37,826 nucleotides of DNA. Origin: Arthrobacter liuii. GTDB lineage: Bacteria > Actinomycetota > Actinomycetes > Actinomycetales > Micrococcaceae. Under the pieces are notes generated by a model that saw nothing but the letters and a program-made list of their open reading frames with translations, made no database searches and had not been told where the DNA came from. Of the stretch, positions 8,061 through 16,725 are shown piece by piece. The stretch spans positions 1 to 37,826 of the forward strand of contig NZ_BMFW01000012.1 of NCBI RefSeq assembly GCF_014639275.1, in the 5' to 3' direction. The position numbers and the translations under genes are program-made. Position 1 is the first letter of the stretch; every line of letters begins with the position of its first letter.

Positions 8061-10679
8061 GTGAAGGCAATCCGCAGGTTTACGGTCCGTACAGTCCTCC
8101 CCGAGCCCATTCGGCCCCTGGCCCGGCTGGCCAGCAATTTGCGGTGGTCCTGGCACCGCCCCACGCGTGAACTTTTCGCCGCCTTGAACCCGCGCCTTTG
8201 GGAGGAAAGCGGACAGGACCCCGTGGGCTTCCTGGGGATGGTCAGCAGGGAAGAGTTCCAGCAGCTCGCCGCGGACCAGTCGGTGGTGGACCGGGTGCGC
8301 ACCGCGGCGGAGGACCTTGACCGCTACCTCGAGGAGCCGCGCTGGTACCAGGGCCTGGGTCCGGATGCGCCGGCTTCCATCGCGTACTTCTCCCCCGAGT
8401 TCGGCATCACGGAGGTCCTCCCGCAGTATTCGGGCGGCCTGGGCATCCTGGCCGGCGACCACCTGAAGGCTGCCTCGGACCTGGGCGTCCCCCTGATCGG
8501 TGTGGGCCTGCTGTACCAGGCGGGCTACTTCAAGCAGTCCCTCTCCCGCGATGCCTGGCAGCAGGAGACCTACCCCGTCCTGGATCCCGACGGGCTGCCC
8601 CTGACCCTGCTCCGTGAGCCGTCCCCCGACGGCAACGGCAAGCCGCTGCAGGTATCGCTGCCCCTGCCCACCGGCCGGCGGCTGTTGGCACATATCTGGC
8701 GTGCCGACGTCGGACGCGTTCCCCTGCTCCTGCTGGACTCCAACGTGCCGGGCAACGACGACGCCGCCCGCAGCATCACCGACCGGCTCTACGGCGGGGG
8801 TGGCGACCACCGGCTCCAGCAGGAACTGCTGCTGGGCATGGGCGGGGTCAAAGCCCTGCGCGCCTTCCAGCAGTTGACCGGCTGCGCCGCCCCCGAGGTG
8901 TTCCACACCAATGAAGGCCATGCCGGGTTCCTTGGGGTCGAACGCATCCAGGAACTGATGTCCGGGGAGCAGGCCCTGACGTTCGACGAAGCACTGGCGG
9001 CCGGGCGTGCCTCCACGGTGTTCACGACGCACACTCCGGTGCCGGCCGGCATCGACAGGTTCGAGATCGCCCAGATCAGCCATTTCTTCCAAGCCGGCCT
9101 GGCCCCCGAGGTGCCGGTGGACAGGATCCTGGAACTGGGCCGGGAGAACTACGCCGACGGAAACCCGTCCGTCTTCAACATGGCGGTCATGGGCCTGCGC
9201 CTGGCCCAGCGCGCCAACGGCGTGGCCAAGCTCCACGGCGAAGTGTCCCGCGGAATGTTCTCCGCGCTGTGGCCGGGCTTCGACCATTCCGAGGTGCCCA
9301 TCACCTCCGTGACCAACGGCGTGCACGTGCCCACCTGGGTGGACGGCCGCATTTCCAAGCTGGCCCGCGACCAGTTCGGCAGCGAGGCGGAGGCGCTGGG
9401 CAAGTGGGATTTGGCCTACAACGTCAGCGACGCCGATGTGTGGGAGCTCCGCCGGGAGATGCGTGCGGCCCTGGTGGAGGACGTCCGCGGCAGGCTCCGG
9501 GCTGCGTGGAAGAAGCGCGGCGCGGCGGACGCCGAGCTGGGCTGGACGGACAACGTCCTGGACCCTGATGTGCTGACCATCGGGTTCGCCCGCCGCGTGC
9601 CCACCTATAAACGGCTCACGCTGATGCTGCGCGAACCGGCGCGGCTCAAGGCACTGCTCCTGCACAAGGAGCACCCCATCCAGCTGGTCATCGCCGGAAA
9701 GTCCCATCCCGCCGATGACGCCGGCAAGAAGATGATCCAGGACCTGGTGCGCTTCACTGACGATCCGGAAGTGCGGCACCGCATCGCGTTCCTGCCCAAC
9801 TACGACATCGCGATGGCCAGGACACTGTTCCCGGGCTGCGACGTCTGGCTGAACAACCCGCTGCGGCCTTTGGAGGCGTGCGGCACCTCCGGCATGAAGG
9901 CGGCACTGAACGGGTCGCTGAACCTGTCCGTCCTTGACGGGTGGTGGGATGAGATGTACGACGGCGAGAACGGCTGGGCGATCCCCACCGCCAACAACGA
10001 CGCCTCGCCGGAAGAACGCGACGACATCGAGGCGGCAGCGCTGTACGAGCTGCTTGAAACGCAGGTGGCGCCGCGGTTCTACGGGAGCACGGTGTCCGAG
10101 GCCGCGGGTGCTGCCGGGCCTTCCACCACCAGGAGCGAGACCGTGCCGACGCATTGGGTGTCCATGATCAAGCACACCCTCTCGCACCTGGGTCCGGCCG
10201 TCTCCGCGGAGCGCATGCTCCGCGACTACGTGAACATCCTGTACCGCCCCGCCGCGGAAGCCGGGCGCAGCGCCTCTGCCAACTCGTACGCGCAGGCCCG
10301 CGCGCTGGCGTCCTGGACGGCCAGGGTGCGCGGCGCCTGGCCCCAGGTGCACGTGGAGCATGTCGATTCGGTGGGGGTGTCCGAGGATCCGCAGATCGGC
10401 GACACTCTCCAGGTCAATGCCTACGTGGCATTGAACGCCCTGACCCCCGAAGACGTTTGCGTTGAGGTGGCCTACGGCCGGGCAGAAGAGAATGACGCCC
10501 TGGCGGACATCACCATGATGGAGCTGCAGGTGAAGGAGGACCTGGGCAACGGGCGGCACCTGTTCACCGGCTCCCTGGTCATCGACCGCTCCGGGCCGTT
10601 CGGATACACGGTCCGCGTCCTGCCAAGGCATGAAGCCCTGGCCTCGAAGGCGGAGCTGGGACTGATCGTCAACGCATAG
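8061..10679 (+). CDS. glgP: alpha-glucan phosphorylase
   Basis: A GT35 phosphorylase of 872 residues that releases glucose 1-phosphate from alpha-1,4-glucan, the main route of glycogen use. The first 100 residues form the N-terminal domain (DUF3417 type) found in the actinobacterial/archaeal short form, beginning KAIRRFTVRTVLPEPIRPL. The catalytic core has the phosphate/PLP site EACGTSGMKAALNG at about residue 605, with the PLP lysine following GTSGM. The frame opens at an ATG at 8037, but family similarity begins at the GTG at 8061 and a -10 box sits 7 nt before it. It is divergent from the glgE operon, so the building and degrading genes share one control region. Confidence 0.93.
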   Translation: MKAIRRFTVRTVLPEPIRPLARLASNLRWSWHRPTRELFAALNPRLWEESGQDPVGFLGMVSREEFQQLAADQSVVDRVRTAAEDLDRYLEEPRWYQGLGPDAPASIAYFSPEFGITEVLPQYSGGLGILAGDHLKAASDLGVPLIGVGLLYQAGYFKQSLSRDAWQQETYPVLDPDGLPLTLLREPSPDGNGKPLQVSLPLPTGRRLLAHIWRADVGRVPLLLLDSNVPGNDDAARSITDRLYGGGGDHRLQQELLLGMGGVKALRAFQQLTGCAAPEVFHTNEGHAGFLGVERIQELMSGEQALTFDEALAAGRASTVFTTHTPVPAGIDRFEIAQISHFFQAGLAPEVPVDRILELGRENYADGNPSVFNMAVMGLRLAQRANGVAKLHGEVSRGMFSALWPGFDHSEVPITSVTNGVHVPTWVDGRISKLARDQFGSEAEALGKWDLAYNVSDADVWELRREMRAALVEDVRGRLRAAWKKRGAADAELGWTDNVLDPDVLTIGFARRVPTYKRLTLMLREPARLKALLLHKEHPIQLVIAGKSHPADDAGKKMIQDLVRFTDDPEVRHRIAFLPNYDIAMARTLFPGCDVWLNNPLRPLEACGTSGMKAALNGSLNLSVLDGWWDEMYDGENGWAIPTANNDASPEERDDIEAAALYELLETQVAPRFYGSTVSEAAGAAGPSTTRSETVPTHWVSMIKHTLSHLGPAVSAERMLRDYVNILYRPAAEAGRSASANSYAQARALASWTARVRGAWPQVHVEHVDSVGVSEDPQIGDTLQVNAYVALNALTPEDVCVEVAYGRAEENDALADITMMELQVKEDLGNGRHLFTGSLVIDRSGPFGYTVRVLPRHEALASKAELGLIVNA

Positions 10680-10744
10680 CGCTCCGGCCTGGTGGGTAAG
10701 GCCCCCTTGCAGGCAAGGCAGTATCGCGAACGCAGGAGGGCTCA

Positions 10745-12532
10745 ATGACCGAACGTACGGTGGCCGATGTAATCGTGGAGCGCCTCACCACATGGGGTGT
10801 GGGCCGGGTCTTCGGCTACAGCGGGGACGGAATCAACGGGTTCATGGGCGCCCTGCGGCGGACCGCGGGACAGGTGGAGTTTGTCCAGGCCCGGCATGAG
10901 GAATCGGCGGCATTCATGGCCGTGGGCCATGCAAAGTACACCGGCGGCGTGGGGGTGGTGACCTCCACCCAAGGCCCCGGCGCCGTCCACCTGCTCAATG
11001 GGCTGTATGACGCAAAGCTGGACGGCGTGCCGGTGGTGGCCATCGTGGGACAGCAGAGCCGCACGGTGCTGGGTTCGGCGTACATGCAGGAAATCGACCT
11101 TGTCGCGTTGTTCAAGGACGTCGCATCCCAGTTCGTGCAAATGGTCAGCGCTGCAGAGCAGGTGCCCATGGTGCTGGACCGCGCCTTCCGGACGGCGAAG
11201 GCCACCTCATCGCCCTGTGTGGTCATCATTCCGCACGACGTGCAGTCCGCGCCCGCACCGGAACTGGAGCAGCAGCACGGCATCGTGGTCACCGCTCCGT
11301 CCTGGAGCGCAGCGGCCAAGACACCGCGCGAAGAGGACCTGGCAGCCGCAGCCGCCCTTCTCAACTCAGCGGAACGGGTCGCCCTCCTGGTGGGCCAGGG
11401 AGCCAGGCACGCTGGCCAGGAGGTGGTTGCCGTGGCGGAAAAGCTGGGAGCAGGGATCGCCACCAGCCTCCTGGGCAAGCCCTATGTGGATGAGAACCTG
11501 CCCTTCGCGGTGGGAACCATGGGCCACCTGGGCACCACGGCGAGTGCACACTTGCTGGGCAACTGTGACGCCCTCCTGATTGTGGGCTCGAATGACCCCT
11601 GGACCGAGTTCTATCCGCCGCCCGGTGCGGCCCGTGCCGTGCAGATCGACATCGACGAGAAGAAGATCGGCAACCGGTACCCCGTCGAGGCAGGGCTGGC
11701 AGGAGATGCAGCCATGGCCCTGGAGGCGTTGAACCAAAGGCTGGAGCACCGCCCGCGCAGCCCGTGGCTGACCACAGTGGAGGAGGAGGTCAGCCGCTGG
11801 CGCATCCTCGCGGCAGACCGCGCAGCCGTGCCGGCACGCCCCATCAATCCCGAACGGGTGGTCCGGGAGCTCAACGCCCGGCTGCCCGGGAACGCCCAGG
11901 TGAGTGTCGACGTCGGAAGCTGCGTCTACTGGTACGCCCGCCAACTGGTACTGCCCCCGGGCGTCCCCGCGCACCTGTCCGGGACGCTGGCCAGCATGGG
12001 CTGCTCCATCCCGTACGGGATTGCCGCCAAGCTGGCGCACCCTGACCGTCCGCTCGTGGCCCTGGCCGGCGACGGGGCCATGCAGATGGCCGGCGTGGCC
12101 GAGCTGGTCACGGTGGCCCACCGCTGGCGCCAGTGGCAGGACCCGAGGTTCGTGGTGTGCGTCTTCAACAACCGCGAGCTGACCGAGGTCACGTGGGAGC
12201 AGCGCGAGTCGGAGCCCGAGCCGCGCTTTGCCGCAAGCCAGGAGCTGCCAGATTTTCCCTTCGCCGGCTACGCGGGCCTGCTGGGGCTGAAGGGCATCCG
12301 CGTGGAGGACCCCGAGCTGATCGCAGAGGCCTGGGACCAGGCCTTCGCAGCGGACTGCCCCGTGGTGATCGAGGTGTTGACCGACCCCGACGTTCCCCTC
12401 CTTCCGCCGTTCCCGGCCGGGCACCAGAAAGCGGACAGCATGCGGAAAGGGCTCGCGGCGGAGGACGACGGCGGCAGGGCCTCGGCACTGCTGGACACCT
12501 ACGTCTCGCACGAGGAGCGCCCGGAGGGCTAG
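10745..12532 (+). CDS. ThDP-dependent enzyme, pyruvate oxidase/acetolactate synthase-like
   Basis: A 595-residue member of the POX/AHAS family. The N-terminal pyrimidine-binding domain has the ThDP-activating glutamate in QARHEESAAFMAVG at about residue 50, the middle domain is Rossmann-like, and the C-terminal domain has the GDGAMQMAG...FNN diphosphate/Mg motif. The closest general type is the PoxB/YdaP group, which oxidises pyruvate to acetate and CO2 and passes electrons to quinone. No membrane-binding tail like that of E. coli PoxB is obvious, so the electron acceptor and even the substrate remain open. The start is fixed by AGGAGGG 4 nt before the ATG. It lies 65 bp after glgP and may share its transcript. 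It converges on the barstar gene with a 20-bp gap. Confidence 0.8.
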   Translation: MTERTVADVIVERLTTWGVGRVFGYSGDGINGFMGALRRTAGQVEFVQARHEESAAFMAVGHAKYTGGVGVVTSTQGPGAVHLLNGLYDAKLDGVPVVAIVGQQSRTVLGSAYMQEIDLVALFKDVASQFVQMVSAAEQVPMVLDRAFRTAKATSSPCVVIIPHDVQSAPAPELEQQHGIVVTAPSWSAAAKTPREEDLAAAAALLNSAERVALLVGQGARHAGQEVVAVAEKLGAGIATSLLGKPYVDENLPFAVGTMGHLGTTASAHLLGNCDALLIVGSNDPWTEFYPPPGAARAVQIDIDEKKIGNRYPVEAGLAGDAAMALEALNQRLEHRPRSPWLTTVEEEVSRWRILAADRAAVPARPINPERVVRELNARLPGNAQVSVDVGSCVYWYARQLVLPPGVPAHLSGTLASMGCSIPYGIAAKLAHPDRPLVALAGDGAMQMAGVAELVTVAHRWRQWQDPRFVVCVFNNRELTEVTWEQRESEPEPRFAASQELPDFPFAGYAGLLGLKGIRVEDPELIAEAWDQAFAADCPVVIEVLTDPDVPLLPPFPAGHQKADSMRKGLAAEDDGGRASALLDTYVSHEERPEG

Positions 12533-12552
12533 GTGCGTATGCCCCGCACGGT

Positions 12553-12909
12553 TTAGAGCAGCACAGCGGTGACGGCAAGGTCCTTGCCCGCGTACCGCTC
12601 AGCGTCCTGGAGGATCTCGCAGATGAGGCCGAAAGACCTGTCGCTGCGGAAGGGGGCAGCGACCTGCCAAAGGACCGTGACGGGCGGGTTGCCGTTCTCC
12701 GTGATGCTGTCCGCGAAGTCGTGGAGTGAATCGTTCAGGGCGTCGAGGTTCACGCCGTAGTGTTCGGGAAAGTCCAGGACCTCGCCGAAAGTTTCCAGGA
12801 CTGCCCGTTTGCTGTCTGCCGGCGGGACGATCATGCTGCGGCGCCCGGCGTCCGCCACCTGTTCCTGCAGCTCTTCCAAGGTCCAGGTGTCGCCGGAGAA
12901 GATTCTCAT
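12553..12909 (-). CDS. barstar-family ribonuclease inhibitor
   Basis: A 118-residue cytoplasmic protein with the barstar fold signature: PEHYGVNLDALNDSLHDF at about 48-65 corresponds to the barstar helix whose aspartates (here D56 and D60) plug a barnase-type active site. It has no signal peptide. It begins 7 bp after the gene for a secreted guanyl-specific RNase on the same strand. The pair therefore forms a toxin/immunity module in which the inhibitor protects the producer's own RNA. It has no promoter-like or leaderless signal of its own and is likely co-transcribed with the RNase, and possibly with glgX. That it binds this particular RNase is inferred from synteny and family. Confidence 0.85.
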   Translation of the reverse strand: MRIFSGDTWTLEELQEQVADAGRRSMIVPPADSKRAVLETFGEVLDFPEHYGVNLDALNDSLHDFADSITENGNPPVTVLWQVAAPFRSDRSFGLICEILQDAERYAGKDLAVTAVLL

Positions 12910-12916
12910 GGTTGTG

Positions 12917-13405
12917 CTAGCTGCCTTCCGCTATGTACTTGAACGTTGCGTAGTGGTCCCCGGTGTAATACTTCTCCCCGCCGTTGCCCGCCACGATGCG
13001 CCGGGCGCCCCGGTCCGCTTCGCCGGGTGTGGGGACGGTGTACTCGCGGTAGTAGCCCCGGTCCCGGACTGGCAGGACGCGCTCGAAGTTGCCGAACACT
13101 TGGTCATCCTGGCTGTATTGGAACGGGCCGCCCGCCCGGATCAGCGCCAGCACCCTCCGGCCTTCCACAGGCAGCGCGGACTCCCTGGTTTCAGGCAGGC
13201 TGGACGGGTTGGCCGCCCGGTGTGGCGCCGCCTGCCTCGCTGCACCGGACGTAGCCGTCCCGCCCGGAGTGGACAGTGCGCTGGAAGCCGTTCCCGGCGT
13301 CGTGCCTTCCTTCTGCCGGCCCAGCAGCCCGGCGCCGCCGAACGCCACGACGGCCAGCACCACGAGGGTGGTGAGGAGCAGGGGGAGGATGGAGCGGTTG
13401 CGCAT
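12917..13405 (-). CDS. secreted guanyl-specific ribonuclease (barnase/RNase Sa family)
   Basis: A 162-residue protein. Residues 1-30 are an N-terminal membrane segment or signal peptide (LPLLLTTLVVLAVVAFGGAG), and 31-75 are a low-complexity Ser/Thr/Pro/Ala linker. From about 76 is a microbial RNase domain aligning with RNase Sa: guanine-binding FGNFERVLP (E108), the catalytic base in REYTV (E121), R136 in ARRIV, and H151 in YYTGDHYATF. All catalytic residues are kept with RNase Sa-like spacing. It cleaves RNA after G outside the cell or at the cell surface. It lies 15 bp after glgX and 7 bp before the barstar gene. No signal-peptidase site is obvious after the hydrophobic stretch, so membrane anchoring is possible. 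Confidence 0.88.
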   Translation of the reverse strand: MRNRSILPLLLTTLVVLAVVAFGGAGLLGRQKEGTTPGTASSALSTPGGTATSGAARQAAPHRAANPSSLPETRESALPVEGRRVLALIRAGGPFQYSQDDQVFGNFERVLPVRDRGYYREYTVPTPGEADRGARRIVAGNGGEKYYTGDHYATFKYIAEGS

Positions 13406-13420
13406 TCGTGGTGCCTGGAC

Positions 13421-15526
13421 CTAGGTGCGGTAGATGCTGATGGAGTTGGCCTCGGCAAGGTCGGTTTCCCCCGCGGCCACCTGGATGCCTTGCCGCTGCT
13501 TGTGGCGGGCTGAAGTGGTGAGTCGAAGCTCGAACAGGCTGCGGGCCTGCCTTCCGGCATCCGGGAGGGTGACCTGGACGTCCGAGGCGCTGCCGTTCAC
13601 TACCACCAGGCCGGCCAGGTCGCCGCTGTCGTCACCGAGCAGGAGCTGCATGACGCGGTGCCGTGGATCGTTCCAGCGATCATGGGACATCGGCTGGCCG
13701 TGCTGGTCGAACCAGTCGAGGTAGGACTGTTCGTCCCTGACGGGGTAATCGCGGGGCTGGGCCGCCAGGAACTCCTTGCGCAGGCGGATGTAGCGCTTGG
13801 TGCTGCGCAGCATTTCATGCGCCTCCGGAGTCAGCGTCCAGTCAAGCCAGGTCATGGCGTTGTCCTGACAGTAGGCGTTGTTGTTCCCTAGCTGCGTCCG
13901 TGCCAGCTCATCCCCGGCGGTGATCATGGGAACCCCGAGCGAAACCATCAGCGACGCCATCAGGTTCCGCCGCGATTGCGCGCGCTTTGCCAGGATCAGG
14001 CCGTTCTCGGTGGGGCCCTCCACACCGTGGTTATAGCTGCGGTTGTCCCCGTGGCCGTCCCTGTTCTCTTCGCCGTTGTCCTCGTTGTGCTTGCGGTCGA
14101 AGGACACGAGGTCGCTCATGGTGAAGCCGTCGTGTGCGGTGACGAAGTTGACGGACGCCAGGCGGGAGCGGCCCGATGCCTGGAAGAGGCTGGCTGAACC
14201 GGAAAGCGCGTCTGCGAGTTTGGCCATGGTCCCGCCGTGGCCGCCGGAGTCGATGGCCGCCCGGTCTGCCAGCCAGAACGTACGGACGGCGTCACGGAAG
14301 TGGTCGTTCCAGTCCACCCACCCGCGGGGGAACTGGCCGGTCTGCCAGCCGCCGTAGCCAATGTCCCAGGGTTCGGCGATCAGCTTGGCATCGGAGAGGA
14401 CGGGATCGGCGGCGACAGCGGTGAGGAAAGGGTGCTTGGGGTCGAATTCGTTGGCGGCGTTGCGGCAAAGCGTGACGGCAAGGTCGAACCGGAAACCGTC
14501 GATGTGGAATTCGTCCACCCAGTAGCGCAGCGAGTCGGTCACCAGCTGCACCACGCGCTGGTCCGCGAAGTTGAGCGAGTTGCCGCAGCCTGTGGTGTCG
14601 ATGTACTTGCCGTTGCTGTCCAGCCGGTAGTACGTGTCCTCGCCCAGGCCGCGGAAGTTCAGGACCTGGCCGTCCGGTCCGCCCTCGGCGGTGTGGTTGT
14701 AGACGACGTCGAGAATGACTTCCAGTCCTGCGGCGTGCAGGGCCTTGACCATTTCCTTGAACTCATCCTGGACAGCCTGCGCGCCAGCCTTCTGGGCAGC
14801 GCGGGTGGCGTAGCCGGGGTGCGGGGCGAAGAAGGCCGCGGTGTTGTAGCCCCAGTAGTTGCTGAGACCAAGGTCCTGCAGGTGCGGCTCGTCGATGTGG
14901 AAGTGGACGGGCAGGAGTTGGATGGAGGTGACGCCCAGGCCGGTGAGGTGTTCGACGACGGCAGGGTGGGCCAGGCCGGCGTAGGTGCCCCGCAGCTCCT
15001 CCGGCACGTCGGGATGGAGCATGCTCTGCCCGCGGACGTGGGCTTCGTAGACGATGGTGTTGCGCCAGGGAAGACGCAGGCGTTCGTCGGTTCCCCAGTC
15101 GAAGTCGACGGCGGTGCGGACGCTGGCGAGGACGCCATCGCGCTGGTCCACTCCCCGGCCGTATGGGTCCAGCAGCAGGAGCTGTCCCCCGGAACCGTTC
15201 CCATTGGCTTTGGGAACGTCCACGGGCAACGGGCGGCGGTCCGACGACGGACGGAAGCCGTAGCGCGACCCATACGGCAGGTCCTCGACAATGCCGTGGT
15301 GCACGCCGCGGGTAACATTCGTCAGGGTCTGGACCCGCCACTGGCCGCCGGGAGGGCAGTAGACGATGTCAAGGCTTGAAACGGCAGGGGCGAGACAGGC
15401 AACGTTGGCCCTTCCGCCGGCGTGGTGGCGGGTACCGCCTGAATCAGCGCGCGGAACGCTGACACCGAGGGGAACGGCCGAAGAGGCGTCCATGGTGGAT
15501 GCGGTGTCGAAGAGCGGCATGACCAT
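13421..15526 (-). CDS. glgX: glycogen debranching enzyme (GH13 isoamylase type)
   Basis: About 701 residues. It hydrolyses alpha-1,6 branches left after phosphorylase action. An N-terminal CBM48-like region is followed by the GH13 barrel with the nucleophile in DGFRFDLAVTL, the acid in LIAEPWD and the third acid in VTAHDGFTMSDLV. Length and motifs fit GlgX/TreX. Four Met codons lie at the N-terminus; the ATG at 15526 is preferred because a TACTAT -10 box ends 7 nt before it, with ATG 15529 and 15520 as alternatives. No Shine-Dalgarno is seen. It is followed after 15 bp by an RNase gene and then a barstar gene on the same strand. Together with glgP across the convergent boundary it completes glucan breakdown. 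Confidence 0.92.
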   Translation of the reverse strand: MVMPLFDTASTMDASSAVPLGVSVPRADSGGTRHHAGGRANVACLAPAVSSLDIVYCPPGGQWRVQTLTNVTRGVHHGIVEDLPYGSRYGFRPSSDRRPLPVDVPKANGNGSGGQLLLLDPYGRGVDQRDGVLASVRTAVDFDWGTDERLRLPWRNTIVYEAHVRGQSMLHPDVPEELRGTYAGLAHPAVVEHLTGLGVTSIQLLPVHFHIDEPHLQDLGLSNYWGYNTAAFFAPHPGYATRAAQKAGAQAVQDEFKEMVKALHAAGLEVILDVVYNHTAEGGPDGQVLNFRGLGEDTYYRLDSNGKYIDTTGCGNSLNFADQRVVQLVTDSLRYWVDEFHIDGFRFDLAVTLCRNAANEFDPKHPFLTAVAADPVLSDAKLIAEPWDIGYGGWQTGQFPRGWVDWNDHFRDAVRTFWLADRAAIDSGGHGGTMAKLADALSGSASLFQASGRSRLASVNFVTAHDGFTMSDLVSFDRKHNEDNGEENRDGHGDNRSYNHGVEGPTENGLILAKRAQSRRNLMASLMVSLGVPMITAGDELARTQLGNNNAYCQDNAMTWLDWTLTPEAHEMLRSTKRYIRLRKEFLAAQPRDYPVRDEQSYLDWFDQHGQPMSHDRWNDPRHRVMQLLLGDDSGDLAGLVVVNGSASDVQVTLPDAGRQARSLFELRLTTSARHKQRQGIQVAAGETDLAEANSISIYRT

Positions 15527-15533
15527 CATTTAC

Positions 15534-15539
15534 ATAGTA
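15534..15539 (-). promoter_or_regulatory. -10 box of glgX (leaderless start)
   Basis: TACTAT on the minus strand ends 7 nt before the ATG at 15526 (4 nt before the ATG at 15529). It is a good -10, but there is no clear -35. The 90 bp between rlmB and glgX contain no gene. Confidence 0.45.
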
Positions 15540-15616
15540 GCGGTCAGCGGCACTTGACCTGCCCTTACGCCCCTGCGGCGCCGGGAACCTGCCCGTCGAT
15601 GACGGGTTTGAAGGAA

Positions 15617-16606
15617 CTATCCCGCCGCGCGCTGGCGGGAGACCTCATACAGGGAGATGCCCACGGCCATCGAGGCGTTCAGTGACTCCATGGCGGAATC
15701 GATGGGGATGGAGACGATCTGGTCGCAGTTTTCCCGGACCAGGCGGCTCAGGCCCTTTCCTTCCGAGCCCACCACGATACACACGGGTTCGGTGGCCAGG
15801 GTGAGGTCAGGAAGCGAAACGTCGCCGTCGCCGTCGAGCCCCAGCACGTAGATGCCCATGTTCTTGAACTGCTTCAGGGCGTTGTTCAGGTTGGAGGCGC
15901 GGGCTACAGGCACGCGGACCGCCGCCCCGGCGCTGGTTTTCCAGGCCGACGCGGTGACGCCTACGGAGCGGCGCTCGGGCACGATGACGCCGTGGCCGCT
16001 GAAGGCGGAGACGGAGCGGATGATGGCGCCCAGGTTGCGGGGGTCCGTGATGCCGTCCAGGGCAACGAAAAGAGGGGCGTTGCTAACGTGCCCCTTCTTC
16101 CACTTGTCCACGGTTTCCTCGGCCAGTTCATAGGCGTCCTGGTACTCGTAGGGCGGAATCTGGAGCACAAGGCCCTGGTGGACGGCGTCGTCGGTCATCC
16201 GGTCCAGTTCCGGTTTGCCGGTTTCCAGCAGCGGGATGCCGCGTTCGGCGGCGAGCTTCAGGGATTCCTTGACGCGGTCGTCCATGTCGATGCGGATGGC
16301 AACGTGCAGGGCCTTCGCGGGGATGCCCGCGCGCAGCGCTTCCACTACCGAGTTGCGTCCGGTGACAACCTCCTCGGTGGCACGGCCCTTGGGGCCGGAC
16401 TTGGCGGCGCCGGCACTGCGCGCACCGGTCCCACGCTTGGCCGCGGACCGTTCGGCAAGCTGCCTGCTCTTGTGTGCCTTGTGGTACACGCGGTCCTCGG
16501 CCTTTGGCGTGGGGCCCTTCCCTTCAAGGGCCTTGCGGCCATGGCCACCGGTCCCGACGGTTGGGCCCTTCTTCGCTTTAACCGATCGGCGACCATTGTT
16601 GGCCAT
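15617..16606 (-). CDS. rlmB: 23S rRNA (guanosine-2'-O-)methyltransferase, SpoU/TrmH family
   Basis: A 329-residue SPOUT methyltransferase that methylates ribose 2'-O in 23S rRNA (G2251 type). A very basic, disordered N-terminal tail (1-80, rich in K, R, G, A) typical of actinobacterial members precedes the SpoU substrate-binding domain (VVTGRNSVVEAL) and the knotted SAM domain. All three SpoU motifs are present: DPRNLGAIIRS, VVGSEGKGLSRLV and IPIDSAMESLNASMAVGISLYE. AGGGTGG upstream of the ATG fixes the start. It is the last gene of the carD-ispD-ispF-cysS-rlmB string. The exact target nucleotide is inferred from the family. Confidence 0.88.
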   Translation of the reverse strand: MANNGRRSVKAKKGPTVGTGGHGRKALEGKGPTPKAEDRVYHKAHKSRQLAERSAAKRGTGARSAGAAKSGPKGRATEEVVTGRNSVVEALRAGIPAKALHVAIRIDMDDRVKESLKLAAERGIPLLETGKPELDRMTDDAVHQGLVLQIPPYEYQDAYELAEETVDKWKKGHVSNAPLFVALDGITDPRNLGAIIRSVSAFSGHGVIVPERRSVGVTASAWKTSAGAAVRVPVARASNLNNALKQFKNMGIYVLGLDGDGDVSLPDLTLATEPVCIVVGSEGKGLSRLVRENCDQIVSIPIDSAMESLNASMAVGISLYEVSRQRAAG

Positions 16607-16658
16607 GATGTTCCACCCTTGATTGTGCTGACTGAGTCTGCCTATCAGTCTACTGACC

Positions 16659-16681
16659 CGAAAAAAATCGGGATTTCCCGG
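16659..16681 (-). terminator. possible terminator after cysS
   Basis: On the minus strand a short CGGG/CCCG hairpin (16669-16680) is followed directly by a run of seven T. The stem is only 4-5 bp, so it may be weak. It lies between cysS and rlmB and would make rlmB partly independent. Confidence 0.35.
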
Positions 16682-16725
16682 GCGGCTGCGGGCAAGTGCC
16701 AGGCCCGATCGCGCTCAGCCGCGGC

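Noticed and set aside
7905..10745. A 946-codon open frame on the minus strand opposite glgP
   Set aside because: It mirrors the codon pattern of a high-GC gene. The product is Gly/His/Val-rich without any family motif, while the plus strand encodes a complete phosphorylase.
12917..13405. Contact-dependent polymorphic toxin instead of a simple secreted RNase
   Set aside because: The protein is only 162 residues with a signal/anchor and linker; there are no WXG, RHS, LXG or filamentous domains.
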